A DNA stretch of 64,000 nucleotides, from NCBI GenBank assembly GCA_026705925.1, contig JAPOZT010000011.1, forward strand, positions 276,857 through 340,856. The letters run 5' to 3'. Under the pieces are notes generated by a model. That model ran no database searches, was not told the DNA's origin, and worked only from the letters and a program-made list of their open reading frames with translations. Every line of letters starts with the position of its first letter. Position 1 is the stretch's first letter. Shown here piece by piece: positions 18,182 through 27,291 of this stretch. This DNA is from Gemmatimonadota bacterium (GTDB taxonomy: Bacteria > JAAXHH01). A program made the position numbers and the translations under genes.

Positions 18182-18210
18182 TTGACACGATGAATACCGC
18201 CCCTTAGAAT
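18182..18210 (+). promoter_or_regulatory. Promoter of the HU gene
   Basis: TTGACA (18182-18187), 17 bp, TAGAAT (18205-18210): the best sigma70-type promoter in the window. It predicts a start near 18217 and an 80-nt leader before the HU ATG, as expected for a highly expressed nucleoid protein. Confidence 0.8.
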
Positions 18211-18294
18211 ACGTGCGGCGTTGTTAAGTTGAATTAATGCAAAGGGATAGCGTCCGATGTGTGCCGGTGTCCCGATCGCCGGGAGGAGGCCTTC

Positions 18295-18591
18295 ATGACC
18301 ACCACCAAGAAAGAATTGGTGGAACTGATCAGCAAGCGTCTGGGGCTCAAGAAAGAACAGGTGTTTCCCGTGGTCGACCAGACGTTCGTGGCCATGCGGG
18401 ACTCCCTGATCGAAGGAGACCGGATCGAAATCAGGGGATTCGGGGTCTTCGAGGTCAAAGACACGAAAGCCCGCACTTCCGCACGCAATCCCCGCACGAG
18501 CGATATCGTTTACGTCCCGGCCGGTAAAAAGACCCGTTTCAAACCCGGAAAACTGTTGAAAGAAGCCCTGCGGGTCCCCTTAGATGACTGA
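18295..18591 (+). CDS. HU/IHF-family DNA-binding protein
   Basis: The 98-residue protein has the HU fold: TKKELVELISKRLGL helices, the GDRIEIRGFGVFEVK strand and a DNA-contacting arm with ARNPRTSDIVYVPAGKK, where the conserved proline at the arm tip is replaced by the RNPRT loop. It ends with FKPGKLLKEAL. The ATG at 18295 has a strong GGAGG site 7 nt before it; an upstream ATG (18259) lacks one. The last bases overlap the TPR gene by 8 nt, so that gene is translated from the same mRNA. HU-type versus IHF-type binding cannot be decided. Confidence 0.93.
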   Translation: MTTTKKELVELISKRLGLKKEQVFPVVDQTFVAMRDSLIEGDRIEIRGFGVFEVKDTKARTSARNPRTSDIVYVPAGKKTRFKPGKLLKEALRVPLDD

Positions 18592-19456
18592 AATAAAGGC
18601 GGACCGCAGTGCCCCCGCCATCCTGTCGACATTCAGTAAATTCGCCCGCCCGTATCTGTTCCGATGGCTGTTGTGCCTGTGTCTGTTACAGGTCGTCCTC
18701 GCCGCACAGGCCGTCCAGGTCATCCCGACCGCGCACCAGGACACCACCGCCAGTGCAGTACCGTCCCAAGCCCCCTCCATTTCGCTGGAACAAGCTGTTG
18801 CCCTTTACGAGTCGGGCCGGCACGACCAGGCGCGCGAGGCTTTCCTGCGCGTATTGGACGACCAGCCCGAAGAGCCGGTGATCCTGTACCACCTCGGACG
18901 CCTGGATTCGGACCGGGAAGTGGCCGAGCAGTATTTCCTGAAGGTCCTGCTGCACGGCCCGGAACACGCACTCGCCGACGACGCGCTCTTGGAGGTCTCC
19001 CGCATCCAGTTCGCCCAGGAACGACACGACGACGCGGTGAACGCCTGCAACAAGCTTCTGTCGACTTATCCCGACTCGGATCTGGAGGATGAAGCGCGCT
19101 TCCTGCTGGGGCAGGCGCTCCTTGCCGGAAGTCGGCCGGAACTGTCGCGCATGGTCTTCCAGCAACTGCTCGCTTCCGAGCCCGATTCGACGCTCGTTCG
19201 GCCGGCGCGTCTCGCTATAGCGGAAAGCTACCGCGTGCAGGAGGATTTCATCGAAGCCGCACGACAATACCTCAATTTCGAGATCGATTTTCAGGGCATG
19301 GAGGGGCTCGAGACGGTCCTGTGGGAGGCGGGGCAATGCCTCGAAGCCGCCGGACGCAGCGTCGAGGCCGGTTTCGTGTACCAGCGGCTGATCAAGCGGT
19401 ATCCCGATTCGCCCGAGGCGAACCGCGCCCGGATGGAAAGACCCCTGCTCGAATAG
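18584..19456 (+). CDS. Secreted or anchored TPR-repeat protein
   Basis: The 290-residue protein has an N-terminal hydrophobic segment (about 23-45) that serves as an uncleaved anchor or signal peptide, then at least four tetratricopeptide units, seen as ALYESGRHDQAREAFLRVL, YPDSDLEDEARFLLGQAL, AIAESYRVQEDFIEAARQYL and FVYQRLIKRYPDSPEANRA. The YPDS helix breaks resemble the CpoB/YbgF and BamD type of periplasmic TPR scaffolds. No enzyme motif is present, so a protein-interaction role at the envelope is likely. The start overlaps the HU stop by 8 nt. Confidence 0.8.
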   Translation: MTEIKADRSAPAILSTFSKFARPYLFRWLLCLCLLQVVLAAQAVQVIPTAHQDTTASAVPSQAPSISLEQAVALYESGRHDQAREAFLRVLDDQPEEPVILYHLGRLDSDREVAEQYFLKVLLHGPEHALADDALLEVSRIQFAQERHDDAVNACNKLLSTYPDSDLEDEARFLLGQALLAGSRPELSRMVFQQLLASEPDSTLVRPARLAIAESYRVQEDFIEAARQYLNFEIDFQGMEGLETVLWEAGQCLEAAGRSVEAGFVYQRLIKRYPDSPEANRARMERPLLE

Positions 19457-19461
19457 GGATA

Positions 19462-19522
19462 CGACCGGCGCTACCGGACGGAACGACCGTTGCCAGTGCG
19501 GCGGCGCGACCGGCGCTACCGG
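19462..19522. repeat. 16-bp direct repeat between the convergent TPR and M1 genes
   Basis: CGACCGGCGCTACCGG occurs at 19462-19477 and 19507-19522. The second copy covers the last codons and stop of the M1 peptidase. The first lies in the 59-nt convergent gap. No rho-independent terminator with a T-run is visible here. Confidence 0.6.
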
Positions 19523-22290
19523 GCCGCCTTGAAGTACACCGAGTAATCCGGCGCGATGTCGATGCGCTTCGCCCTGGCCGGCAATGCATACTCGAAGGTC
19601 TGGCGTCTTTGGGTATTCCAGATCTCCCGAACGATCCGGTCGCCGTTTTCCAATTCGATGACCAGGGGCACGATGGCATGGAATACGCGGCCTTCCTGTT
19701 CCTGCAATAACTGTCCGCGCAATGTGAATATCCGGCCTGGGTCCGCGCCGTCGGCCCCCGCACTGCTGGTGAAATACACTCGGTAGACCGGATAGCCCGT
19801 GTCCCGGATCCACTGGTCGAAGAACCAGCCCATCTCACGGCCCGTTTCCCTTTCCACCGCCGCCTCGAAGTCCGCCGTCGTGACCAGCTTGCCCACGTGT
19901 TGCCGGCAGAACCGTGAGAGCAGGTTCATGAAGTGCTCGTCGCCGATGGTGCGCCGCAGCATGTGGAGTACCAGGGCGCCTTTCTCATAGACGACCGCCT
20001 GGTAATGCTCTCCGAGCCGCATGCCCAGGTCGACCGCCCCTTGTCGGTCGGCGAACAGCGCCCGATCCGTGTGCCGTTTGAGCATCTCGCGGAACGCTTC
20101 GGGACCGGTCTCGCTTTCGATGTACAGGTCTGCCGCATAGGTCGCCATGGCCTCCGAAAGCCAAGCGTCACGGTACGTCTTCGGGACCACCGCGCCGCCC
20201 CACCACTGGTGGGCGAGTTCGTGGGCCAGGAACCCCCGGAAGAGGTGCTGCACTTCCGTGTACATGTGGGCATGCAGGTTCGCGTCCAGGCGGAAGGCAT
20301 CCTGGAAATACAGTCCCCATAGCATCAGCATCGACGGCAGGGCCCTTCCGAAGGCATAGTCGTCCGGCATCTGGACGATGTCGAGCTTTTGGTAGGGATA
20401 GGGACCGAAGACGTCGCCGAAGAAGCCCAGCGCGGGACCGATGTGCGTGAGGATCCGCGTCGTGTTCGATTTCGCCATGCGCCGGTCGTCGTCCACGCTG
20501 AGGATCACGTCGATTCCACCTGTGGATAACGTTCGGGTACGGTTCTCGGAGATCGCCATGCCAAGAGAAGACACGGGCTGCGTCCGCCTCCACCGTGTGA
20601 CGCGCGTATCTTCTTCCGCATGGCTGGCCACCTGGGCCCCGACCGTCGCCACAGTCAGCTTGTCCGGATAGCGCAGTTTCAGGTCGAAAGTGTATAGATC
20701 CTCGATGGAATGTACGGGAAGCCACTGCTGGTCGGTCAACAGGCCGAAGAAGCTGCCGCCGCCCCGGAAAACGTCGCCCTCGTACCAGAGGGTCAGTGTG
20801 GTGGTGCTGTCCCTCGGCACCGGCTGCCGGAACGGGACCGTGAGCCAGGTGCCCTGCCGTGTGAACAGCGCGCCGTCACCGCCGGCGTAGTCCACGCGGT
20901 AGACTTCCAGATCCGGATTCAGCGTGAAAGTCGCCGCGGTGAGCGGGTCCGCCCGGGCCGTGATTTTCAGGGTCGTCTTCATGCGCAGGCGTCGCCCGCC
21001 ACGCTCCAGGGATCCCGCGATATCGTAGTGGTCCAGGGACAGCAGCGGACCCCGGACCGTCTCGTCCTCCGAGGTGCGGCCGGCTCGGTCGGTGCGTTCA
21101 GACGGTCCCTCAGGCCCCGGCGAGAAACGGCACCAGACCACGGGCGGACTGATGTCGGGATTCCTGGGGAAACCGCTTTTCTGGACCAGGCTGACCGATT
21201 CCGATTCATAGGGGCTGTTCGTATAGACGAGCCACCGGTTCGATTCCGCGAGATCGATCTCGGCCCGCAGAAAATCCGGATGCGTGTGGGCGAGGGAGAA
21301 GCGTTCCCGGGCGGGTTTCATTTCCAGCAGATAGTCCCGGTCGACGCGGTTCAGCAGGGCTTTCGCCCGGTCGAATGCCCGCCCGCCTTCAACCCGCGAA
21401 AGCGCCACGCCTTCCACCAGGTGCCCATATCCCTCGGGCGACAGGACCAGCACCATCCGGTCGAACCGCGTTGTGTATACTTCGGCGGTCGTACGGGCGT
21501 ACTTGTTCATCTGGTGACGCTCGACACGATTCGGAGGCGTAAAAGTGAATCGTCCCTCACCCACGAGGACCGCACGCCCGATCCGGTCTCCGGTATACCC
21601 GGGCATCAGCAGGCCGTCTTCGATGACGAATTCACCGGCGGGCTGTTCGATCGTCAGGTGGTCGAAAGCGAAGACCTCGTCCTCGCGCAGGGAGAACCGG
21701 AAGCCGAGATGGGCCGTCAGCAATGGCTCGAACCGTTCGGCTTTCCAGCCTTTCTCGTGCCGCTCGAAACGGACGTCCCACAGTTCGGCCGAAAGGCGCT
21801 CTTCCTCTTCAAAGAAAACACTGAGCTGTACGGCGGGTCGGGCGAGGAGGCTGTCCAACGCGTGCCGCTTCCTCAGCCTGATTCGGGCGTCGTCGTACCG
21901 TTCGGCAAGGGATGAATCGCCATCGTCGAGGAGCTCATCGAGGGGGTTCTCGCCGATACGATGGCCATCGAGCAGTCGGTACAGCTCCTCCAGGGCCGCT
22001 TCGATGGCCGCGCCCGTGATGCCGGGGAGATCAATAGTCGACGGACGGTCTACGGCGGCCGGACCTTCGATCGCAGGGGCTTCGATCGCGGGATCGTCGG
22101 TCGCGGCGTCTGCCGGATGCGGGGTTTCGGCGGAACGTCCGGCGGCTGCCTGACCTTCGATATCCTGGGGATGCGGTGCCGCCGTGTGGACGCCCGTGGC
22201 ATCGAATGCGATGTTAAAGAGGATGCACAGCAGGCCAGACAGAAGGGCGGGCAACAACCGGGACGACGGACGTGGCGGGGAGGCGATCAT
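19516..22290 (-). CDS. M1-family (gluzincin) aminopeptidase, exported
   Basis: The 924-residue protein starts with a signal peptide (about 1-38) and a Pro/Ala/Asp-rich linker with repeated (I)EGPA/(I)EAPA units. The catalytic domain has H690-E691-L692-A693-H694 and the second zinc glutamate E713 in WLSEAMA, together WWGG, the standard M1 pattern. The usual GAMEN exopeptidase motif is not seen; an ALPSMLMLWG segment occupies its place. That suggests an atypical substrate-binding site. About 360 residues before the M1 part form a beta-rich domain like those in exported M1 proteins of Bacteroidetes-type bacteria. It follows the MerR gene by 30 nt. Confidence 0.9.
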   Translation of the reverse strand: MIASPPRPSSRLLPALLSGLLCILFNIAFDATGVHTAAPHPQDIEGQAAAGRSAETPHPADAATDDPAIEAPAIEGPAAVDRPSTIDLPGITGAAIEAALEELYRLLDGHRIGENPLDELLDDGDSSLAERYDDARIRLRKRHALDSLLARPAVQLSVFFEEEERLSAELWDVRFERHEKGWKAERFEPLLTAHLGFRFSLREDEVFAFDHLTIEQPAGEFVIEDGLLMPGYTGDRIGRAVLVGEGRFTFTPPNRVERHQMNKYARTTAEVYTTRFDRMVLVLSPEGYGHLVEGVALSRVEGGRAFDRAKALLNRVDRDYLLEMKPARERFSLAHTHPDFLRAEIDLAESNRWLVYTNSPYESESVSLVQKSGFPRNPDISPPVVWCRFSPGPEGPSERTDRAGRTSEDETVRGPLLSLDHYDIAGSLERGGRRLRMKTTLKITARADPLTAATFTLNPDLEVYRVDYAGGDGALFTRQGTWLTVPFRQPVPRDSTTTLTLWYEGDVFRGGGSFFGLLTDQQWLPVHSIEDLYTFDLKLRYPDKLTVATVGAQVASHAEEDTRVTRWRRTQPVSSLGMAISENRTRTLSTGGIDVILSVDDDRRMAKSNTTRILTHIGPALGFFGDVFGPYPYQKLDIVQMPDDYAFGRALPSMLMLWGLYFQDAFRLDANLHAHMYTEVQHLFRGFLAHELAHQWWGGAVVPKTYRDAWLSEAMATYAADLYIESETGPEAFREMLKRHTDRALFADRQGAVDLGMRLGEHYQAVVYEKGALVLHMLRRTIGDEHFMNLLSRFCRQHVGKLVTTADFEAAVERETGREMGWFFDQWIRDTGYPVYRVYFTSSAGADGADPGRIFTLRGQLLQEQEGRVFHAIVPLVIELENGDRIVREIWNTQRRQTFEYALPARAKRIDIAPDYSVYFKAAR

Positions 22291-22320
22291 AACCGATTCC
22301 TCAACGCGGAATGCATGACC

Positions 22321-22857
22321 CTAGTCCATCGAGTTCCGAATTTCGATCAGGTTGGAACGCAACCACTGGATGAGTTCGGTTTGGGCGGAAGTAGCGGTCG
22401 GGGGGGCTTTCTGTTCGCCGGGGGCTGCCGGCTCCGCGCCAGAGGTCGCCTGCTCGCCAGAGGTCACCGGCGCCGCACCGGGAACTGCTTGCTCCGGACT
22501 GGTAGCCGGCTGTTCCCCAGGATCCGCTTTCACCGGAACGGCCGCTGCCTTTTCTGCGTCGCCTAAGGCGCTTTCCGCGGTTCGACCCGTCTTCGTCGCG
22601 CCACGGCTCGCCGCACCCCGGTTCGCCGCGGATTCCTGAAGCTTCTTTTTGGCGCCGGCGATCGTGTAACCTTCGTCCCGGGTGAGCTGCTTGATCGTGC
22701 GGATGAGCTCGATGTCCTTCTCCCGGTACATCCGCTTCCCGGCGCGATTCCGCTTGATGCGCAACTGGCCGAACTGGTCTTCCCAGAACCGGAGAACGGA
22801 CGGCTCGAGTTCGAGCATGGTCGAGACTTCGCTGCTGGAGTAATACAGCTTGCTCAT
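22321..22857 (-). CDS. MerR-family transcriptional regulator with a repetitive linker
   Basis: Residues 1-75 are a MerR winged-helix domain (YYSSSEVSTMLELEPSVLRFWEDQF, then RMYREKDIELIRTIKQL). Residues 80-160 are low-complexity Ala/Pro/Gly/Glu with repeated PGEQ/SGEQ blocks, and the last 20 residues (TELIQWLRSNLIEIRNSM) form an amphipathic helix. No ligand cysteines are present, so it is not a metal sensor; many such MerR proteins lie in housekeeping operons. The ATG at 22857 overlaps the Der stop as ATGA, giving strict translational coupling. Confidence 0.88.
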   Translation of the reverse strand: MSKLYYSSSEVSTMLELEPSVLRFWEDQFGQLRIKRNRAGKRMYREKDIELIRTIKQLTRDEGYTIAGAKKKLQESAANRGAASRGATKTGRTAESALGDAEKAAAVPVKADPGEQPATSPEQAVPGAAPVTSGEQATSGAEPAAPGEQKAPPTATSAQTELIQWLRSNLIEIRNSMD

Positions 22858-24179
22858 CGTTTGCCTTCCCGTCCGCGGATCAGCACGCGTATGGGCGAAC
22901 CCTCGAATACGAAGGCCTCCCGGAGCCGGTTCGACAGGTACCGTTTGTACGAATCCGGGATCGCGTCCGGATGGTTCACGAAAAACACGAAGGTGGGCGG
23001 CGCGTTCTGTACCTGCGTGCAGTAGAGGATGCTGGTCGCCCGCCCGTCCGGCGCGGCCGGGGGCGGATAATAGGCCGTGATGCTTTCCACGACGCGGTTC
23101 AGCTCGCCGGTGGATACCCGGAGCGAACGCATTTCGTGGACGTGGCGCGTCTTCTGCATGATCTGGGTTACCCCGCGGCGGGTCTCGGCCGACACGAACA
23201 GGATCGGCGCGTAGTCGGCGAACCGGAGGTACTCCCTGGCCGTCTGGGCGTAGGCCTCCGTCGGATGCTCGGTCCGGTCCACCAGGTCCCACTTGTTGAA
23301 GGCGACGACCAGCCCCTTCCCGGCCTCGTCCACCTGAGATACGATCCGCTGCTCCTGCGTGGCCAGGCCGTCGACGGCGTCCACCAGGAGCACCGCCACG
23401 TCGCAACGCGCTATGCTCCGCATCGTCCGCGTCAAACTGTAGAACTCGATGTCGCTCTTGATCCGGGACCGGCGCCGGAGGCCGGCCGTATCGATCAGGC
23501 TGTACTTCACGCCCTGCCGGATGATTTGCGTGTCTACCGAGTCGCGCGTGGTCCCGGGAACATCGGAGACGATCACCGTGTCCCTGCCCACGATGGCGTT
23601 GACCAGGGACGATTTACCCACGTTGGGCCTGCCCACGATCGCCACCTTGATCGCTCCGTCTTCCTCTTCTTCGACGGGCTCGGGTTCGGGCATCCGCTCC
23701 GCCAGCAGGTCCATCAGGTCGCCCGTGTTGCGTCCCTTCAGGGCGGAGATCATCATGGGCTCGCCCAGGCCCAGGGCGCCGAACTCGTAGGCGTGGTTCT
23801 CCTGGGCGCCGCTGTCCACCTTGTTGGCGACGACGATGACCTGCTTGCCGGCCTTGCGGACGACTTCGGCCGCCTTCTGGTCCAGGGGCGTGATGCCCGT
23901 GCGGACGTCCGTGACCAGAAGGATCACGTCGGCTTCGCTGACAGCCAGCCGGGCCTGCTGCTCGATGGCCGCCTCCATGGGCTCGTCGGATTCCGGGACG
24001 AGGCCCCCCGTGTCCACCACGGTGAACTTCTTCCCGAACCAGTCGGCGTCGGCGTAATGCCGGTCGCGCGTGATGCCCGGGGCGTCGTGCACGATGGCAT
24101 CGCGACGGCCGATCATCCGGTTGAACAGCACCGACTTGCCCACGTTGGGGCGTCCTATGATGGCGATGACAGGAGACAT
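22854..24179 (-). CDS. der: Ribosome-associated double-GTPase Der (EngA)
   Basis: Der is an essential GTPase for 50S assembly. Two tandem G domains are visible, each with GRPNVGKS, a DTGG/DTAGL G3 motif and NKxD (NKVD and NKWD). The C-terminal KH-like domain contains NRVVESITAYYPPP, TQVQNAPPTFVFFVN and the YLSNRLREAFVFEGSPIRV ending. The ATG at 24179 begins MSPVIAIIGRPN, as in other Der proteins, and follows the DUF512 stop by 7 nt with AAGG in between; a GTG 24 nt upstream is less likely. The length of 441 is normal. Confidence 0.96.
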   Translation of the reverse strand: MSPVIAIIGRPNVGKSVLFNRMIGRRDAIVHDAPGITRDRHYADADWFGKKFTVVDTGGLVPESDEPMEAAIEQQARLAVSEADVILLVTDVRTGITPLDQKAAEVVRKAGKQVIVVANKVDSGAQENHAYEFGALGLGEPMMISALKGRNTGDLMDLLAERMPEPEPVEEEEDGAIKVAIVGRPNVGKSSLVNAIVGRDTVIVSDVPGTTRDSVDTQIIRQGVKYSLIDTAGLRRRSRIKSDIEFYSLTRTMRSIARCDVAVLLVDAVDGLATQEQRIVSQVDEAGKGLVVAFNKWDLVDRTEHPTEAYAQTAREYLRFADYAPILFVSAETRRGVTQIMQKTRHVHEMRSLRVSTGELNRVVESITAYYPPPAAPDGRATSILYCTQVQNAPPTFVFFVNHPDAIPDSYKRYLSNRLREAFVFEGSPIRVLIRGREGKR

Positions 24180-24186
24180 GTTTGCC

Positions 24187-25482
24187 TTACCGTTCGTTCC
24201 CACCTCCCAGTCCCGGAAGATCCCGCACGTGTCTCGGGAAAAGCTCCACCGGCACTCCGATCCGCTTGCTCAGGACGGGCAGGTTCATGTCGTCCAGCAG
24301 CAGGCCGTCGTCGTTCAGCACATTCGGAGGAAGGTACACGCGGTCGCCCACTTCCTCGTCCTTCAGCGCGTGGAGGATGTCCCGGCCGGTCAGCAGTCCC
24401 GACACCGTGATCCCCGGGCCGAAGAACGTGTTCTCCGCCACGACCAGCTTCGCTTCCACGTCCTCCACCCGGTTCAGGGGTTCCACGAGCGAAGTCCGGA
24501 CCACGTCCTGGGCCAGTTCGGCCGTGACCAGCGTCGTCCGGAATGGTTCGTCCGACCGATCGGGGAGCGAACGCGTCTGCTGGTCCATTTCGGTTTCGAA
24601 CTGCGTGACCATACCGACGCCGTTCTCCACGACGGGGCAATCCTCGTAGAAGGACGGCGGAGGAAAGGGCGTGGAAGACATCAGGTACCATTCGTCGGAC
24701 AGATACACCAGCGGATGCCCCAGCCGTTCACGGAGTTCCTCCTGCCAGGCGCCGACCGTGTCGATCATGCGCCGGGCGTAGTCCACGGTGACCGGTTCGA
24801 GGTGGTACAGTCCCTGGCGGTGCTCGGTTAGGCCGACGGGCACGATGGAGATCGACTCCACCGCCGGATACAGTTCGGCCAGGTCGTCAACGGTCTTTCG
24901 CAGCGCGGGGCCGTCATTGAGTCCGGGACAGAGGACGATCTGCGTCTCGATCAGGATGCCGCCCTCCGCCAGCCGCCGCAGGATGGGCATGACGTCCTTC
25001 GCCTTGGGCGCGCCCAGCAGCATCCGGCGCAGTTCCGGTTCCGTGGCGTGGACCGACACGTAAATCGGACTCAGGCGCTGCACGATGATCCGGTCGAGGT
25101 ACGCGTCGGAGGCGAAGGCCAGCGTCACGTAGTTGCCGTAGAGGAACGTGAGCCGCACGTCCTCGTCCTGGAAGTACACGGCCTTGCGCATGCCCTTCGG
25201 ATTCTGGTGGATGAAGCAGAACACGCATTTGTTCGCGCAGGCCTGGTAGGGCGGTTCGTGGAGAGACAGGCCGAGATCCTCTTCCGGATCCTTCTCCACG
25301 TCGATCAGCACCCGGTTCCCATTGGCCTGGAGAATGTCGAGTTCCAGCACGTCTTCGCTGGACCAGAACCGGTAGTCGAGGGAATCCCTTACCCGGGCCT
25401 GGTTGATCCGGATCAACCGGTCTCCGGGGACCAGGCCGACATGATCCGCGATGCTGTCAGGACGCACCTGTTCTATCCGCAT
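24187..25482 (-). CDS. DUF512 radical-SAM / PDZ protein
   Basis: The 431-residue protein starts with a PDZ-like segment (residues 1-40, PDSIADHVGLVPGDRLIRIN), followed by a radical-SAM cluster motif C82-x3-C86-x2-C89 (CANKCVFCF), FLYGNYVTLAF and the DUF512 domain with PDSxx-type FYEDCPVVENGVGMV. It ends with GRDILHALK and LNDDGLLLDD. Members are widespread in Firmicutes and other anaerobic or FCB-type bacteria and commonly neighbour der, exactly as here. The reaction is unknown. The ATG at 25482 has AGGTGA just upstream. Confidence 0.9.
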   Translation of the reverse strand: MRIEQVRPDSIADHVGLVPGDRLIRINQARVRDSLDYRFWSSEDVLELDILQANGNRVLIDVEKDPEEDLGLSLHEPPYQACANKCVFCFIHQNPKGMRKAVYFQDEDVRLTFLYGNYVTLAFASDAYLDRIIVQRLSPIYVSVHATEPELRRMLLGAPKAKDVMPILRRLAEGGILIETQIVLCPGLNDGPALRKTVDDLAELYPAVESISIVPVGLTEHRQGLYHLEPVTVDYARRMIDTVGAWQEELRERLGHPLVYLSDEWYLMSSTPFPPPSFYEDCPVVENGVGMVTQFETEMDQQTRSLPDRSDEPFRTTLVTAELAQDVVRTSLVEPLNRVEDVEAKLVVAENTFFGPGITVSGLLTGRDILHALKDEEVGDRVYLPPNVLNDDGLLLDDMNLPVLSKRIGVPVELFPRHVRDLPGLGGGNER

Positions 25483-25499
25483 ATCACCTAACGCTTTGA

Positions 25500-25529
25500 A
25501 ATATCAGTAACAAAATAGCGTTATCACAA
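25500..25529 (-). promoter_or_regulatory. Candidate promoter of the DUF512-der-merR-M1 run
   Basis: On the minus strand TTGTGA (25524-25529), 18 bp, GATATT (25500-25505) predict a start near 25493, about 11 nt before the DUF512 ATG. The match is weaker than for the TTGACA promoters elsewhere in the window. Confidence 0.4.
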
Positions 25530-25562
25530 GCAATCGTTTAGGTATCTCCATTTAACGATTGC
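25530..25562. promoter_or_regulatory. 9-bp inverted repeat next to the DUF512 promoter
   Basis: GCAATCGTT (25530-25538) and AACGATTGC (25554-25562) are exact inverted copies with a 15-nt loop. They start one base upstream of the -35 box of the candidate DUF512 promoter, a position suited to an activator or a regulator of both divergent units. Confidence 0.45.
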
Positions 25563-25647
25563 GACCCTTGGAAATATAGAGAATCGGACCCCTTCTGTCA
25601 AGGGGATTGGCGCGTTCCGGAACCTGTGGAAGACACGGACTTTTCGC

Positions 25648-25677
25648 TTGCCTGCGGCGCCGATACCGGGCTATATT
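25648..25677 (+). promoter_or_regulatory. Candidate promoter of leuCD-kinase operon
   Basis: TTGCCT (25648-25653), 18 bp, TATATT (25672-25677) predict transcription from about 25684, leaving a 150-nt leader before leuC. The -35 box is imperfect. Confidence 0.4.
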
Positions 25678-25835
25678 GGATAAGTTGATCCGCCAGTATG
25701 ATAAGCGGGTGTAAACATATGGATTTACGGTCTTTACAGGCCGCCGCGCGGTGCTGCACGAACAGAGTGCAAGTGCCGCCCCTGTGGTACGCGCCGCGTC
25801 TGTTTATGAATCGGAAGAATCCCGGGGAAACAGCA

Positions 25836-27236
25836 ATGCCTCCCAAAACCATGTACGAGAAGGTCTGGGACCAGCACGTCGTTAAGGAAATGCCCGACGG
25901 GCTCACCGTCCTGTACATCGACGCCCACCTGATCCACGAGGTGACCTCTCCACAGGCGTTCGAAGGGCTGCGGGCCGCGGACCGGAAGCTGAGGCGGCCC
26001 GACCTGACCTACGCCACGATGGACCACAACGTGCCCACCACCGACCGCTCCCTGCCCATGACCGACGAGATCGCACGCCTGCAGGTGGACATGCTGTCCC
26101 GGAATTGCGCGGAGTTCGGCGTGCCCCTGTACGATCTCGATTCGCCCCGAAACGGGATCGTCCACGTGATCGGTCCGGAACTGGGCATCACGCAGCCCGG
26201 CAGGACCATGGTCTGCGGCGACAGCCACACGTCCACCCACGGCGCTTTCGGCGCGCTGGCCTTCGGCATCGGCACGAGCGAGGTCGAGCACGTCATGGCC
26301 ACGCAGTGCCTGCTCCAGAAGCGCTCCCGGACCTTCGAGATCCGCGTGGACGGCGTGTTGCGCGAAGGGGTAACCGCCAAGGACATCATACTGAACATCA
26401 TCCGCCGCACCGGTACGGCCGGGGGCACGGGTACGGTCATCGAGTACGCAGGCAGCACGATCCGCGGTCTCTCGATGGACGAAAGGATGACGATCTGCAA
26501 CATGTCCATCGAACTGGGTGCGCGGGCCGGACTCATCGCGCCGGACGACACGACCTTCGAGTATCTGGCTGGGCGGGAGTTCACCCCGGACGGCGCGGCG
26601 TTCGACCGGGCCGTGGAGGAGTGGCGGACGCTGGCCACCGACGACGGGGCCGAATTCGACGAACGGCTTGCGCTGAAGGCGGACGAGATCGTGCCCCAGG
26701 TGTCGTGGGGCACCAACCCCGGCATGGTGACGGACGTGACCGGCGTCGTGCCCGATCCCGCCGGAATGGACAGCGAGAACGACCGTCGCGCGGCCGAAAA
26801 GGCCCTCTCCTACATGGCGCTCGAACCCAACACTTCGATTACCGATATCGAGATCGACCGCGTCTTCATCGGCAGCTGCACCAATTCCAGGCTGAGCGAC
26901 CTGCGGGCGGCCGCGGACGTCATCAGGGGCCGCCGCGTATCGCCGAGGGTGACCGCCCTGGTGGTACCCGGGTCCACCGCGGTCAAACAGCAGGCCGAAG
27001 CCGAGGGACTGGACCGGGTGTTCCTGGAAGCCGGTTTCGAGTGGCGCGAGGCCGGTTGCAGCATGTGCCTGGGCATGAACCCGGACATCCTGCAGCCCGG
27101 CGAACGGTGCGCCAGCACTTCGAACCGCAATTTCGAAGGCCGGCAGGGCCGGAACGGACGCACGCACCTGGTCAGCCCGGCCATGGCCGCGGCGGCCGCC
27201 GTCGCCGGCCACTTCGTCGACGTGAGAGACTGGTAA
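25836..27236 (+). CDS. leuC: 3-isopropylmalate dehydratase large subunit
   Basis: LeuC with LeuD isomerises 2- to 3-isopropylmalate in leucine synthesis. The [4Fe-4S] ligands C348 (IGSCTNSR), C408 and C411 ([10 protein letters not shown]) fall within one residue of their positions in E. coli, and the length (466) is identical. The N-terminus [15 protein letters not shown] and the [12 protein letters not shown] motif are canonical. The ATG at 25836 has GGGGAA upstream; earlier ATGs (25698, 25806) would add an unconserved extension. leuD follows after 55 nt. Confidence 0.96.
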   Translation: MPPKTMYEKVWDQHVVKEMPDGLTVLYIDAHLIHEVTSPQAFEGLRAADRKLRRPDLTYATMDHNVPTTDRSLPMTDEIARLQVDMLSRNCAEFGVPLYDLDSPRNGIVHVIGPELGITQPGRTMVCGDSHTSTHGAFGALAFGIGTSEVEHVMATQCLLQKRSRTFEIRVDGVLREGVTAKDIILNIIRRTGTAGGTGTVIEYAGSTIRGLSMDERMTICNMSIELGARAGLIAPDDTTFEYLAGREFTPDGAAFDRAVEEWRTLATDDGAEFDERLALKADEIVPQVSWGTNPGMVTDVTGVVPDPAGMDSENDRRAAEKALSYMALEPNTSITDIEIDRVFIGSCTNSRLSDLRAAADVIRGRRVSPRVTALVVPGSTAVKQQAEAEGLDRVFLEAGFEWREAGCSMCLGMNPDILQPGERCASTSNRNFEGRQGRNGRTHLVSPAMAAAAAVAGHFVDVRDW

Positions 27237-27291
27237 GGCAAACCGAAACAGCGCATATCGAAAACGACGCGAATCGAAAACGGAGCACAGC

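Larger units (their letters stand above)
25483..25835. other. Divergent intergenic region between DUF512-der and leuCD
   Basis: This 353-nt region is AT-rich on the DUF512 side and holds a minus-strand promoter (25500-25529), a 9-bp inverted repeat (25530-25562) and a plus-strand promoter for leuC (25648-25677). I see no tRNA, no leader peptide rich in Leu codons and no terminator-like hairpin with a T-run. The leuC frame is open upstream to 25698, but the conserved protein begins at 25836. Confidence 0.6.
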
